A stretch of 60,696 nucleotides of DNA, taken from NCBI GenBank assembly GCA_937139605.1, contig CAKZQG010000008.1, forward strand, positions 1 to 60,696. Reading direction: 5' to 3'. The position numbers and the translations under genes were made by a program. A model generated the notes under the pieces. The model saw nothing but the letters and a program-made list of their open reading frames with translations, did no database searches and was not told the origin of the DNA. Source of the DNA: an uncultured bacterium. GTDB taxonomy: Bacteria > DRYD01. This document shows, one piece after another, positions 47,171-56,691 of this stretch; position 1 is the stretch's first letter; each line of letters begins with the position of its first letter.

Positions 47171-49336
47171 TTAAATAAAAATAATTACTTTAGTATTATA
47201 ACATTCATTATCACTACATATATCAAAAATCAAATCCAATTTAGATAAATCATTTAATTGATTTTTGTCTAAATTTTTATCAAATTTAACATAATAACAA
47301 TTATCATTTAATTTTTCAAAATCCAGATCTAATTTCAATTGATTAATTTTAAAATTTTTAACTTGATATTTTTTATTATTAATAAATATCACATTATTTA
47401 TAAATTTATAATTATAATAAAAATTAGAATCAAATAGGAATAAAGAAGCGGAATTACAAAGAGAACCACAAGATAAAGGATAAACTTCAATTAATTCAAA
47501 ATAATTACTTAAAACATTAAAAAACACTTGTTTATCAAGATAATAAAAGGAATTTAAAAATACAGATAAATTAGAACTAATAGAAGAATCTAAAAAGCTA
47601 ACCGAATTTAATTTCTTTACTATCCCAAAATCATCTTTATTAATATAAAAGTTATCATATAAAATTCCATCTTTATAAAAATAATTTAAAATATCATTTT
47701 TTAATCTATCTATTAGAAAATCTAAATCATATGATATTCTTAAATTTTGGAAATTATCTAATTGAATATCTTTTAAAATTCTCTTTTGCTCAACTAAGTT
47801 TAATAACAAATGAGAATAATCTTCTAAAAGTAAATAATTAGATTGTTTTAATTCATCATAATACACATGATATAGTTTATCATTTTTAAATAAGTTATTT
47901 AATATAAAATTAACTATTTTAATAGCAACAATTTTAAACTCTTCCTTTATATTGTAAATAATATTTTTTAAATTATCGTTATTATTAATATCTTTAGAAA
48001 ATATAAATTTATAATAGTTTAAGTAATCGTTTAGTTCATTAAAAGCTTTAAGTAAGCACAAACTTAAGATCAAGTTCCAACTTGTTATTACTTTAGTATC
48101 TTTTATTAGTTTATATCGTTTTTTTCTATATTCTCTTAATTTGGATTTTATTTGATTTAATTTAAGGTAAGTATAAAAGTCAGGTTCAAAAGAATTTTTA
48201 GTTATAATAATTCCCTTGTAATTAGTATGGAAATTATAAAAATTTTCAATTTCAAAATCATAATATTCTTTAAAAAATGATAATTCATCATTATTAAGAA
48301 CAGATTTTATTTCATCAAGAGTAAATAGATAATATGCACCTTCTTCAAATTTATCTGAATCTATATAACTAATAGCGCTAGTAGAAGAAACAAAAGCAGA
48401 TTCAATAGGATTATCTATTATTAAAAATTCTCTCTTTAAGAATTCCCATATTTCATATGCTACTATAAAATAGTACCAATTATTAGTTAATGTAAAAGCT
48501 TTAGTATAAAGAAATAAAAGGTAAGCGTTATCATAAAGCATTTTCTCAAAATGTGGCACTAACCATTTATTATCTACGGAATACCTATAAAACCCAAAAT
48601 CAATATGATCATAAATTCCCCCTGTCATCATCTTATCTAAAGTCAAACTAAACATCATATAAATTTTATCAGATTTAACCTTTTCAAACTTATTTAAAAG
48701 ATATTCCAAAATCTGATGAGGAGGAAACTTAGGGCTATCATTAAAACCACCATTTATGTCTAAATTAGAATAGAATAATTTATCAATTTTTTCCAAAACA
48801 GCTTCTATTCTAATTTTATCTAATGAAAAGACATTAAATTTAGAATTAAAAAACAGAGATACATTTTTAGATATTTCTTTTGAGATTTCATAAACTCTAT
48901 CTTTTTGATTATAAAAGAAATCAATAGCATTTAATATGAGATTCTTAAATTGGGATTTATTTAAGTAAGTAAAAGATAAAAAAGGATCTAAATTAGGGGT
49001 TAAAATAAAATTAGCGGGATAACCTGCATGCCCATTTATAAAATACATAAAATTAATATAGTAGTTATCAATTTCAGGCATCTCTTCTTTATCTACTTTT
49101 ATACTTATAAAGTATTTATTTAAAATATCTGATACCTCTTTATCCTGGAATACTTCTTTTTCCATTACATGACACCAATAACAACTATAATATCCAATAG
49201 ATAAAAAAATCATTTTATCTTCAATTAAAGCTTTTTTAAGGTTTTCTTGATTCCATTCTTGCCAATTAATAGGATTAAAAGCATGAGCCCTTAAATATAA
49301 AGATTTAGAATTTATTAAAGAATTATAATTATTCAT
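47171..49336 (-). CDS. DUF255 thioredoxin-domain protein (YyaL/SSP411 family)
   Basis: 721 residues. The N-terminal thioredoxin-like domain has the family signature SLYLRAHAFNPINWQEW and FLSIGYYSCYWCHVMEKEVF with a CYWC redox motif. The rest is a six-hairpin (alpha/alpha)6 barrel with DSPKFPPH and LVPHFEKMLYDNAYLL. The family is widespread, but its reaction is not established; cellobiose-epimerase-like barrels and redox roles have been proposed. No signal peptide. It is the first gene of a long minus-strand series and is divergent from pilB. Confidence 0.9.
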   Translation of the reverse strand: MNNYNSLINSKSLYLRAHAFNPINWQEWNQENLKKALIEDKMIFLSIGYYSCYWCHVMEKEVFQDKEVSDILNKYFISIKVDKEEMPEIDNYYINFMYFINGHAGYPANFILTPNLDPFLSFTYLNKSQFKNLILNAIDFFYNQKDRVYEISKEISKNVSLFFNSKFNVFSLDKIRIEAVLEKIDKLFYSNLDINGGFNDSPKFPPHQILEYLLNKFEKVKSDKIYMMFSLTLDKMMTGGIYDHIDFGFYRYSVDNKWLVPHFEKMLYDNAYLLFLYTKAFTLTNNWYYFIVAYEIWEFLKREFLIIDNPIESAFVSSTSAISYIDSDKFEEGAYYLFTLDEIKSVLNNDELSFFKEYYDFEIENFYNFHTNYKGIIITKNSFEPDFYTYLKLNQIKSKLREYRKKRYKLIKDTKVITSWNLILSLCLLKAFNELNDYLNYYKFIFSKDINNNDNLKNIIYNIKEEFKIVAIKIVNFILNNLFKNDKLYHVYYDELKQSNYLLLEDYSHLLLNLVEQKRILKDIQLDNFQNLRISYDLDFLIDRLKNDILNYFYKDGILYDNFYINKDDFGIVKKLNSVSFLDSSISSNLSVFLNSFYYLDKQVFFNVLSNYFELIEVYPLSCGSLCNSASLFLFDSNFYYNYKFINNVIFINNKKYQVKNFKINQLKLDLDFEKLNDNCYYVKFDKNLDKNQLNDLSKLDLIFDICSDNECYNTKVIIFI

Positions 49337-49522
49337 ATTTTATACTTATACTTTAAAGAAAAAATCTCCTTCTTTAAATTTAAAAAAATTTAAATAAATA
49401 AAATTATAAAAAAGGAGGAAAAATATTAAAAAATATCTAAAAAAAAAATAGGAAGATGTTTTATAAAATTATTTTTTAATTTTTATAAATATTTTTAGGT
49501 AATTTAAGGTAGGTGATATAAA

Positions 49523-51259
49523 TTGTTAGACCAAAAAATTAAAAAAGATCTCCCCGATTTATTAATAAAAAAGGAATTTTTAACAAAAAGGCAATTAGAA
49601 AAAGCTTTACAAAAAGCAGAAGAAGAAGGTAAAGAATTAGATAAAGTACTAGTAGAATTAGGATATTTAACAGAAAAAGAAATCTATCAAGTACTAGCAG
49701 AAGAGCTTGGATTTGATTTTATCGATTTATCTACATTAGAAATAAACCACGAGCTAACCAAATTCTTACCAGATAACTTAGCAAGAAGATATAATGTAGT
49801 GCCTGTTAAAATAGAAGGAGATAAACTATATATAGCAATGGTTGATCCCTTAGATGTCAATACTGTTGATGATATCTTATTAATGACAGGTTTACAAGTA
49901 GAAACAATGATGGCAACAGAAAGCGATATAAAAAAATATATAAATAAACTATACGGTTCAACAGAAATAGCAGAAGCTGATGAAATAGAAAGCGCTATAA
50001 AAGAAATTAATGTAGAAGATTTTTCAAACTTAGAATTAGGCGAATTAGAAGAAGAAGATATATCAGTAGATAAATTAAGAGAAATGGTAGATGAAGCTCC
50101 TATAGTAAAACTAGTTAATCAAATAATATTCCATGCTATCTCAGATAGAGCTTCAGATATCCACATAGAACCCTGGCCTAAAGAAGTAGTAGTTAGATAT
50201 AGAATGGACGGAATATTACATGAAATAATGAGAGTCCCTAAGCATTTATTAGCTCCAATGGTATCAAGAATAAAAATAATGTCAGCCTTAGATATAGCAG
50301 AACGTAGAAAACCTCAAGACGGAAAAATCCACCTAAAATACGAAGGAAGAGACTTCGACTTACGGGTATCAACTATCCCCACGGTTAATGGAGAAAAAGT
50401 AGTAATGCGGATATTAGATAAAAGCTCGGTACAATTAGGATTAGATAGACTCGGTTTTATGCCCGACATAAAAGAAAAATTAGAATGGCTAGTTTCTAAA
50501 CCATATGGAATGTTATTAGTAACAGGACCAACGGGTTCCGGAAAATCTACTACATTATATGCATGTTTAAATAAATTAAACAACGGTTCGGTAAATATAA
50601 GTACAGTAGAAGATCCCGTAGAATACCAAATTCAAGGGATAAATCAAGTACAAGTTAATCCTAAAGCTGGTGTAACTTTTGCAAGTGCATTAAGAGCATT
50701 CTTACGACAAGACCCTGATATAATAATGGTAGGGGAGATCCGGGATCACGAAACAGCACAAATAGCAGTAGAAGCAGCATTAACTGGACACTTTGTATTA
50801 TCAACTCTACACACAAACGACGCACCATCTGCTGCTACCCGATTAATAGAAATGGGGATAGAACCATTCTTAGTAGCATCTGCGGTTGTAGGAGTATTAG
50901 CTCAAAGATTAGCAAGAACTATCTGTTCTAACTGTAAAGAACCTTATGTACCTCCCAAAGAAGCTCTAAAAGATATAGGATTAGCTTATACTGAAGAAGA
51001 AATAGTATTTTATAAAGGTAGAGGTTGTGATGTATGTAAAGGTAGTGGATATAAAGGCAGAACAGGGATCCATGAATTATTAATAGTAACAGATAAAGTA
51101 AGAGAAGTGATATTAAGAAGAGGTAGTTCAAATGAAATAAAAAGAGCAGCCTTAGAAGACGGATTTAAAACTCTTCAAGATGATGCTATAAGAAAAGTAA
51201 TAGCAGGAATAATAACAGTAGAAGAAGCTCTAAGAGTAGTATACATGGGTAATGCTTAA
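49523..51259 (+). CDS. pilB: Type IV pilus / type II secretion assembly ATPase PilB/GspE
   Basis: 578 residues. An N-terminal MshEN domain (about 1-145), then the ATPase core: Walker A GPTGSGKSTT, Asp box STVEDPVEYQ, Walker B DPDIIMVGEIRD, His box LSTLHTNDAPSA, and the zinc tetracysteine (CSNC and CDVCKGSG). All catalytic residues are present. It powers pilus extension or pseudopilus assembly. The start is TTG with AAGGTAGGTGA upstream. Neither pilC, pilT nor pilin genes adjoin, but two other proteins here carry pieces of this ATPase family (28437-31238 and 52130-53479). Confidence 0.95.
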   Translation: MLDQKIKKDLPDLLIKKEFLTKRQLEKALQKAEEEGKELDKVLVELGYLTEKEIYQVLAEELGFDFIDLSTLEINHELTKFLPDNLARRYNVVPVKIEGDKLYIAMVDPLDVNTVDDILLMTGLQVETMMATESDIKKYINKLYGSTEIAEADEIESAIKEINVEDFSNLELGELEEEDISVDKLREMVDEAPIVKLVNQIIFHAISDRASDIHIEPWPKEVVVRYRMDGILHEIMRVPKHLLAPMVSRIKIMSALDIAERRKPQDGKIHLKYEGRDFDLRVSTIPTVNGEKVVMRILDKSSVQLGLDRLGFMPDIKEKLEWLVSKPYGMLLVTGPTGSGKSTTLYACLNKLNNGSVNISTVEDPVEYQIQGINQVQVNPKAGVTFASALRAFLRQDPDIIMVGEIRDHETAQIAVEAALTGHFVLSTLHTNDAPSAATRLIEMGIEPFLVASAVVGVLAQRLARTICSNCKEPYVPPKEALKDIGLAYTEEEIVFYKGRGCDVCKGSGYKGRTGIHELLIVTDKVREVILRRGSSNEIKRAALEDGFKTLQDDAIRKVIAGIITVEEALRVVYMGNA

Positions 51260-51307
51260 TTACTATTCTATTAAAACTATAAAATAAAAAAATATTTAAT
51301 TAAAAAT

Positions 51308-52114
51308 ATGTTTTTTAAAACACAAAATTCTAATAATTGGATAAAATGTGAAAAGTGTAAGACTATTATTTTTAAACAAGATTTAGAAGAAAATTTATAC
51401 GTTTGTACTAAATGTAATTATCATTTTGTGATAAATGCTCATTATAGAATCAAAATAACTTTTGATAGCTTTTATGAACTATTTAAAGAAATATATCCTA
51501 AAGATTTTTTAAATTTTGATGATTATTCAAAAAAATTAAAAGAAGATCAAGAGAAAACTAATTTAACAGATGCTATTATAACAGGCTATGGATGCTTAAA
51601 AGGAGATATTAATAAATACAAAGTAAGTGTAGGGATAATGGATTTTAATTTTAGAGGGGGTTCAATGGGAAGTGTAGTAGGTGAAAAAATAGCGTTAATA
51701 TCAGAATACGCTTTAAAAAATGATACTCCATTAATTATTTTTTCATCCTCAGGTGGAGCAAGAATGCAAGAAGGAATAATATCATTAATGCAAATGGCAA
51801 AAACAATATCAGCTATTAAATTATTAAATAAAAATAGGATACCTTTTATAAATATAATAACTCATCCAACTACGGGAGGAGTAGCAGCAAGCTTTGTAGG
51901 AATAGCAGATATTATACTAAGTGAAATTGGAGCTTTAATTGGCTTTGCTGGACAAAGAGTTATTGAACAAACTATTAAACAAAAACTACCCCCTGATTTT
52001 CAAACTGCTGAATTCTCCCTAAAATACGGGCTTATTGATAATATTGTTCATAGACATAATATTCCCAATATCCTATCTAAATTTATTAACTCATTTTATT
52101 TCTATAAAAAATAA
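51308..52114 (+). CDS. accD: Acetyl-CoA carboxylase carboxyltransferase, beta subunit
   Basis: 268 residues. An N-terminal four-cysteine zinc ribbon (IKCEKCKTIIFKQ and VCTKCNYHF) is followed by the crotonase-fold transferase with FRGGSMGSVVGEKI, SSSGGARMQEG and PTTGGVAASF. It moves the carboxyl group from biotin to acetyl-CoA for fatty acid synthesis. The partner accA is not next to it. No clear Shine-Dalgarno; it lies 48 bp after pilB and 15 bp before the MshEN/TIM-like gene. Confidence 0.95.
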   Translation: MFFKTQNSNNWIKCEKCKTIIFKQDLEENLYVCTKCNYHFVINAHYRIKITFDSFYELFKEIYPKDFLNFDDYSKKLKEDQEKTNLTDAIITGYGCLKGDINKYKVSVGIMDFNFRGGSMGSVVGEKIALISEYALKNDTPLIIFSSSGGARMQEGIISLMQMAKTISAIKLLNKNRIPFINIITHPTTGGVAASFVGIADIILSEIGALIGFAGQRVIEQTIKQKLPPDFQTAEFSLKYGLIDNIVHRHNIPNILSKFINSFYFYKK

Positions 52115-52129
52115 ATTTAATTAATTTTT

Positions 52130-53479
52130 ATGCAAGATAATTATTATTATTCTTTTTTAGAATTTATTATAAGAAATAATTTATTAAAAAAAGAAGAAAA
52201 AAAAATAATAAATAACTTTTTAAAAAAAGTAAATGAAGGAACATTAAGTATAACAGAAGAAAATGTCATAAATTTATTTTCAAAAGAACGGTTCTTAGAA
52301 TTATATACTATCTTTATATCAAATAATAAAGACGTAAAATATTTATTTAAAGAAATTAATTATGTGGATTTAGAAGAATTAAATATAGATCAAAATTTAG
52401 ATAAATTAATTGAGCTTAATAAAAATTTAAATCCATATCAAGCAAAAAAATTAAACATCTTCATAATAAAAAAAGATAATGAATTTAATTATTTAGTAAG
52501 TGCTTATCTTTTAGATAAAGTAGCATATATAGATATAAAAGAAAAAATTGGAGAATATAAGTTATTAATTTCACATCCATTAAAAGTCAAAGAAATAATC
52601 CCAAAAATATTTAGCAAAATAGAATATTCAGGGATAACAGATTTTTTAGAAAAATTAGAAAAGGAAAGCAAAAAAAGTATATTAGATGATATAAAAGAAG
52701 ATGCCACTAACACAACTCAAAACAAAAAAATTAATTTAGATTTAAAAATAAGAGGATACGATATAATATCTTCTGCTATCTCAGTTAGTAAAAAACTAGG
52801 AGATAAACTAAAAAAAAATAGATTCTCTATTTTGGTTTCTCCTTTTAATAATGATCCTAAACTAGTAGATATCTTTATTAAAAATGGAATAAATATAATA
52901 AAATTTCATATAAATATAACTCATCCAGTTAGTAATTTTAAATTTAAAACTTGGGAAGAGGAAAAAGAAAATATAATGAATATAATTTTAGAAAATCCAA
53001 ATATAACAGTAGGATTAGTACCCGGGTATGTTAAAGAAAATTTAGAAGAAATAAATTATTTTGAATTAGAAAGTTATATTGATTTTATTGATATTTTTAT
53101 AGATTCATTTACAATATATTATATTAATATTCCAAAAAATGTAGAGAAAGTTGTAGCAGTTAATAGAGTTTTATCTAAGGAAGAACTAGAAGTATTAGAT
53201 TTTTTTAAATTTTCTGCTATAGAAGCATCTATTGTAAATAAATCTGAATATGGCTTAGAATTAACTTTAGACGATATTTTAAATTATTCAAAATTAATAA
53301 ATAATAGTTCTATTCCAGTTATAATCCCCACTCAAAAATATATTAAACCTAAAGATGTAAAAATTTTATATGAAATAGGAGCCAAGGGAATAGTTTTAGG
53401 TGGAATATCCTTATCTACTAACTATGAAAAACTAGAAAAAAATCTTTATGAATTCATAAACGAAGTTAGTAAATTATAA
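52130..53479 (+). CDS. Fusion of a MshEN-like domain with a TIM-barrel-like domain, unknown function
   Basis: 449 residues. The N-terminal 180 or so contain a segment with the spacing of the MshEN/T2SSE-N domain (LNPYQAKKLNIFIIKKD, then LVSAYLL, then LLISHPLKVKEIIPKI) seen at the front of PilB. A short linker leads to about 240 residues of alternating strands and helices: RFSILVSPFN, INIIKFHINI, ITVGLVPGYV, IDIFIDSF, FSAIEASIV, IPVIIPTQKY and GAKGIVLGGISL. This is the rhythm and the closing GxxGxxLGG phosphate-loop look of a (beta/alpha)8 barrel. I cannot name an enzyme. The domain assignments are by eye; that the gene is real is well supported by length and context. Confidence 0.65.
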   Translation: MQDNYYYSFLEFIIRNNLLKKEEKKIINNFLKKVNEGTLSITEENVINLFSKERFLELYTIFISNNKDVKYLFKEINYVDLEELNIDQNLDKLIELNKNLNPYQAKKLNIFIIKKDNEFNYLVSAYLLDKVAYIDIKEKIGEYKLLISHPLKVKEIIPKIFSKIEYSGITDFLEKLEKESKKSILDDIKEDATNTTQNKKINLDLKIRGYDIISSAISVSKKLGDKLKKNRFSILVSPFNNDPKLVDIFIKNGINIIKFHINITHPVSNFKFKTWEEEKENIMNIILENPNITVGLVPGYVKENLEEINYFELESYIDFIDIFIDSFTIYYINIPKNVEKVVAVNRVLSKEELEVLDFFKFSAIEASIVNKSEYGLELTLDDILNYSKLINNSSIPVIIPTQKYIKPKDVKILYEIGAKGIVLGGISLSTNYEKLEKNLYEFINEVSKL

Positions 53480-53528
53480 TTTTTTTTATTCTTTCATTAT
53501 TTATTTAAATAGAAATCATTTAATAATT

Positions 53529-54413
53529 ATGGTATCTAAAAAAATAAAGGATTTAAAAGAAATAGATTTTAAGAATTTTTTAGTTTGGGATATATACAAT
53601 ATAGATAATATTTTAAATAATTTTTATGATTTAGAAGTTAAGCCTTATTTTTTTGATGCTAATACTGAAATTTTAACTACTAAAATCCAAGATGTAATAG
53701 ATGCTTATTTTCTAGTTAAATCGCAAATAAGTTATATTTTAAATAAAAAAAGATACATAAAAAATGGTTTTATATTAATATCTGATTTAATATTTAATAA
53801 AAATACGGATTTCAAATCATTAACTCCTTGTATTTTTAATAAAAATTCCATAAAAAAAATCGATACACTTTTTTTAAAAAAAATAAATAATATTAAAATA
53901 AATATTGACTTTAAAATTTATCCTCATTTTAATAATTATTTTATTTTTTATTTAAAAGATATAAAACATACTAAAAATTTAGCAGAAAATATTTTTAATT
54001 TATTAAAAAAAAACATAATTAATTTTAGTTATTTTAGTATATTATTAACGGGCGATTTAGGAGCAGGTAAAACTGCTTTTATAAAATCAATAATCCCTAC
54101 AACTAACAGTCCTACCTTTAATATTATGAATAAATTTAAACTAGATGATTTAAATATTATACATTGGGATTTATATAGATTAGAAAATTATGATTACAAT
54201 AATTTAGAAAAAGAATTAGATTTTAATTATTACTTACAAAATAAGAATACAATAAACTTAATAGAATGGGCTAATAGAATCCCCTTAGAATTCTATATTA
54301 AAAATATTAATAAAAATAATTTTATTATCATAAATTTAGAATATATCAGTCAAAATGAAAGAATTTTAACTCTACATTTTAGTAATCCTATTTTTAATCA
54401 ATTACTTTCCTAA
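53529..54413 (+). CDS. tsaE: TsaE-family tRNA threonylcarbamoyladenosine ATPase with a large N-terminal extension
   Basis: 294 residues, whereas TsaE is usually about 150. The C-terminal half is TsaE: a lead-in helix HTKNLAENIFNLL, Walker A GDLGAGKTA, the switch SPTFNIMNKF, HWDLYRLENYD and NLIEWANRI. It supports TsaBD in making t6A37 on ANN-decoding tRNAs. The first 145 residues are a separate, unrecognised alpha/beta region (VWDIYNIDNIL, then a helix and KRYIKNGFILISDL). No Shine-Dalgarno is seen at this ATG. Internal starts such as one close to the TsaE domain cannot be excluded, but the reading frame is continuous. Confidence 0.82.
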   Translation: MVSKKIKDLKEIDFKNFLVWDIYNIDNILNNFYDLEVKPYFFDANTEILTTKIQDVIDAYFLVKSQISYILNKKRYIKNGFILISDLIFNKNTDFKSLTPCIFNKNSIKKIDTLFLKKINNIKINIDFKIYPHFNNYFIFYLKDIKHTKNLAENIFNLLKKNIINFSYFSILLTGDLGAGKTAFIKSIIPTTNSPTFNIMNKFKLDDLNIIHWDLYRLENYDYNNLEKELDFNYYLQNKNTINLIEWANRIPLEFYIKNINKNNFIIINLEYISQNERILTLHFSNPIFNQLLS

Positions 54414-54498
54414 GGTAACATTTAAATAAAAAGGAATTTTATTATTTATGAAATAATAATAAAAAAGAAGGAAAAATAGAAAATAAAAGGTTACAAAA

Positions 54499-55137
54499 AT
54501 GAGAGGAAGTAATTCATATAAAATATTTAGTTTATTAATTTTTATTTTGTTTTTAGTAATAGGGATAAATAATTTTATAATTGCTGGGATTTTACCAATT
54601 CCTAATGGAATTCCCGAAAAAATAAAAGAAAAATTAAAAAAATATAATTACTATCAATCAGCATTAGAACCTGGTAAATATGTTATAGTTGTAGTATATT
54701 CTATTTACAATTTAAATAAGAAATCGAATGTTTTAAAGAATAAAGAAATAGAAATAGGGTTATTACCTGATTTAAAGAATCTTCAAAACGCTTCACTTAA
54801 TTTTTTTAAACTTTTTAACAAAATTCCATTACAGGGTGAAACTAAAAATATTGAAACTTATTTTATAGTAAATCAGAATCCTACAAAATTTGAAGCACTA
54901 CCTTTTTCTATTTCCTTTATTATTTCTAATAAAAGTGATCGTGTTATTATTAATTCTAACTTAGATAATAAATATATCATGATATTTAAGCATAAAGAAA
55001 AAGATGAGTATTTAGTATTTTTCGATTTAAACTTTGATAATAATTTTAGTGATTTAATATTGTTGTTAGTATATATGGGTCCATGTAGTGCTTCAGGAGG
55101 AGGTAGAGGCGGAAATTCAGGTAATGAACCATTTTAA
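54499..55137 (+). CDS. Secreted protein with Gly-rich C-terminus, unknown
   Basis: 212 residues. N-terminal signal peptide (KIFSLLIFILFLVIG, cleavage near IIAG). The mature part is beta-rich by eye ([47 protein letters not shown]). The chain ends PCSASGGGRGGNSGNEPF, with one lone Cys before a Gly/Ser tail. No family recognised. A weak GGTT precedes the ATG. It lies 38 bp before gatB with no functional link apparent; periplasmic or surface location is inferred. Confidence 0.6.
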   Translation: MRGSNSYKIFSLLIFILFLVIGINNFIIAGILPIPNGIPEKIKEKLKKYNYYQSALEPGKYVIVVVYSIYNLNKKSNVLKNKEIEIGLLPDLKNLQNASLNFFKLFNKIPLQGETKNIETYFIVNQNPTKFEALPFSISFIISNKSDRVIINSNLDNKYIMIFKHKEKDEYLVFFDLNFDNNFSDLILLLVYMGPCSASGGGRGGNSGNEPF

Positions 55138-55175
55138 ATAAAAATAAACCATCATAAAATAGGGGGAATACTTAC

Positions 55176-56672
55176 ATGAAAATTAAAGAAGATAATAAAC
55201 TTCATGAAATCCAAAAAGAATATGATATTATCATAGGTTTAGAAGTACATATAGAGTTATCAACGGAAAAAAAATTATTTTGTAATTGTAAAAACGAATT
55301 TACATTAGAACCAAATAAAAACGTATGTCCAGTATGTTTAGGACTGCCTGGATCTTTACCTGTTATTAATTTTCAAGCGATAGAATATTTTATAAGATTT
55401 GCAAGTGCTTTAAACTGTGAAATTCAAAATCATAGTAAATTTGATAGAAAAAATTATTTTTATCCTGATATGCCTAAAAATTACCAAATTTCTCAATATG
55501 ATTTACCTTTAGCATTAAAAGGATACTTATTTTTACCTAAAGCTAATAAATATGTTTATTTAAGGAGAATACATTTAGAAGAAGATACAGGAAAATCCAT
55601 ACACATAGGTGGAGATAATTTAAGGGAAGCTCATTGGACTTTACTAAACTATAATCGAGCTGGGGTTCCATTAATAGAGATAGTAACTGAACCTGTAATA
55701 AATTCTCCAGAAGAAGCTGTAGAATTTTTATATCTATTAAGATTAACAGCTTTATATACAAAGATAAGTGATGTTAAAATGGAAGAAGGAAGTTTAAGAT
55801 GCGATGCCAATATATCCTTAAAACCAAAAGATTTTCAAACATTAGGAACTAAAGTAGAAATAAAAAATATAAATTCTTTTAGATTTTTATATAGAGCATT
55901 AGTTTATGAAATTGAAAGGCAATATAATTTATTAAAGCAAGGAAAAGAGATAATCCAAGAAACAAGAGGCTGGGATGAAAAAACTCAAACAACTTATTCC
56001 ATGAGATCTAAAGAAGAATCACACGATTATAGATACTTCCCTGAACCCGATTTACTACCTTTAAATATATCCAAAGATATTATAAACAATTTATCTTTTA
56101 AAAACCAAACTCCAATAGATTTTTATATTTCTTATTTAAAACATAATCTAACTCATGAAGAAATCTTATTTCTATTAGATTCTCAAGAATTAAATGATTT
56201 ATATAATCAAGTTGTTAATTTAGTTCAAAATTATGCTTTTAATAATAATTTTAATTCATATAAAGAGGTGGTAAAATTCTTCAAAACAGACTTAGCTTAT
56301 TTATTAAATGAAAATTTAATAAATATAGCAGATTTATCTATAAAAAACATTGCTAAAATTATTATTTTATTAGTAAATAAAGAAATAAATACAGTTAATT
56401 TAAAAGATCATTTAATTAATTTAGTAAAAAAAGGAACAGATATAGATAATTATTTAGAAAATAATAATTTAATAATAAGAGAGGATATAAATTTAGTTAA
56501 AGAGATAGTAGATAAAGTTATAAGAGATAATCCACAAGCGGTAAAGGATTATAAAGAAGGAAAAGAAAAAGCTATTTCTTTTTTAATAGGGCAAGCTATG
56601 AAAGAAATTAAATCAAAAGCTAAACCAGAAACCGTTAAAAATATTATCCTTAATAAATTAGCTAATCTCTAA
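55176..56672 (+). CDS. gatB: Aspartyl/glutamyl-tRNA amidotransferase subunit B
   Basis: 498 residues. Complete GatB: IIGLEVHIELST, the zinc site CNC and VCPVCLG, LPGSLPVIN, HLEEDTGKS, NRAGVPLIEIVTEP and the C-terminal YqeY-like tail domain (VIRDNPQAVKDYKEGKEKA). It activates the misacylated Glu-tRNA(Gln) or Asp-tRNA(Asn) by phosphorylation for amidation. gatA and gatC are not in the window. GGGGGAA precedes the ATG. Confidence 0.97.
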   Translation: MKIKEDNKLHEIQKEYDIIIGLEVHIELSTEKKLFCNCKNEFTLEPNKNVCPVCLGLPGSLPVINFQAIEYFIRFASALNCEIQNHSKFDRKNYFYPDMPKNYQISQYDLPLALKGYLFLPKANKYVYLRRIHLEEDTGKSIHIGGDNLREAHWTLLNYNRAGVPLIEIVTEPVINSPEEAVEFLYLLRLTALYTKISDVKMEEGSLRCDANISLKPKDFQTLGTKVEIKNINSFRFLYRALVYEIERQYNLLKQGKEIIQETRGWDEKTQTTYSMRSKEESHDYRYFPEPDLLPLNISKDIINNLSFKNQTPIDFYISYLKHNLTHEEILFLLDSQELNDLYNQVVNLVQNYAFNNNFNSYKEVVKFFKTDLAYLLNENLINIADLSIKNIAKIIILLVNKEINTVNLKDHLINLVKKGTDIDNYLENNNLIIREDINLVKEIVDKVIRDNPQAVKDYKEGKEKAISFLIGQAMKEIKSKAKPETVKNIILNKLANL

Positions 56673-56691
56673 TTTAATAAAAAATAAAAAA

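Noticed and set aside
49417-49450. Strong AAAAAGGAGGAAAAAT followed by ATT as a tiny gene before pilB
   Set aside because: ATT is a very rare start and the frame is only about nine codons of mostly Lys. Purine-rich runs are common here.
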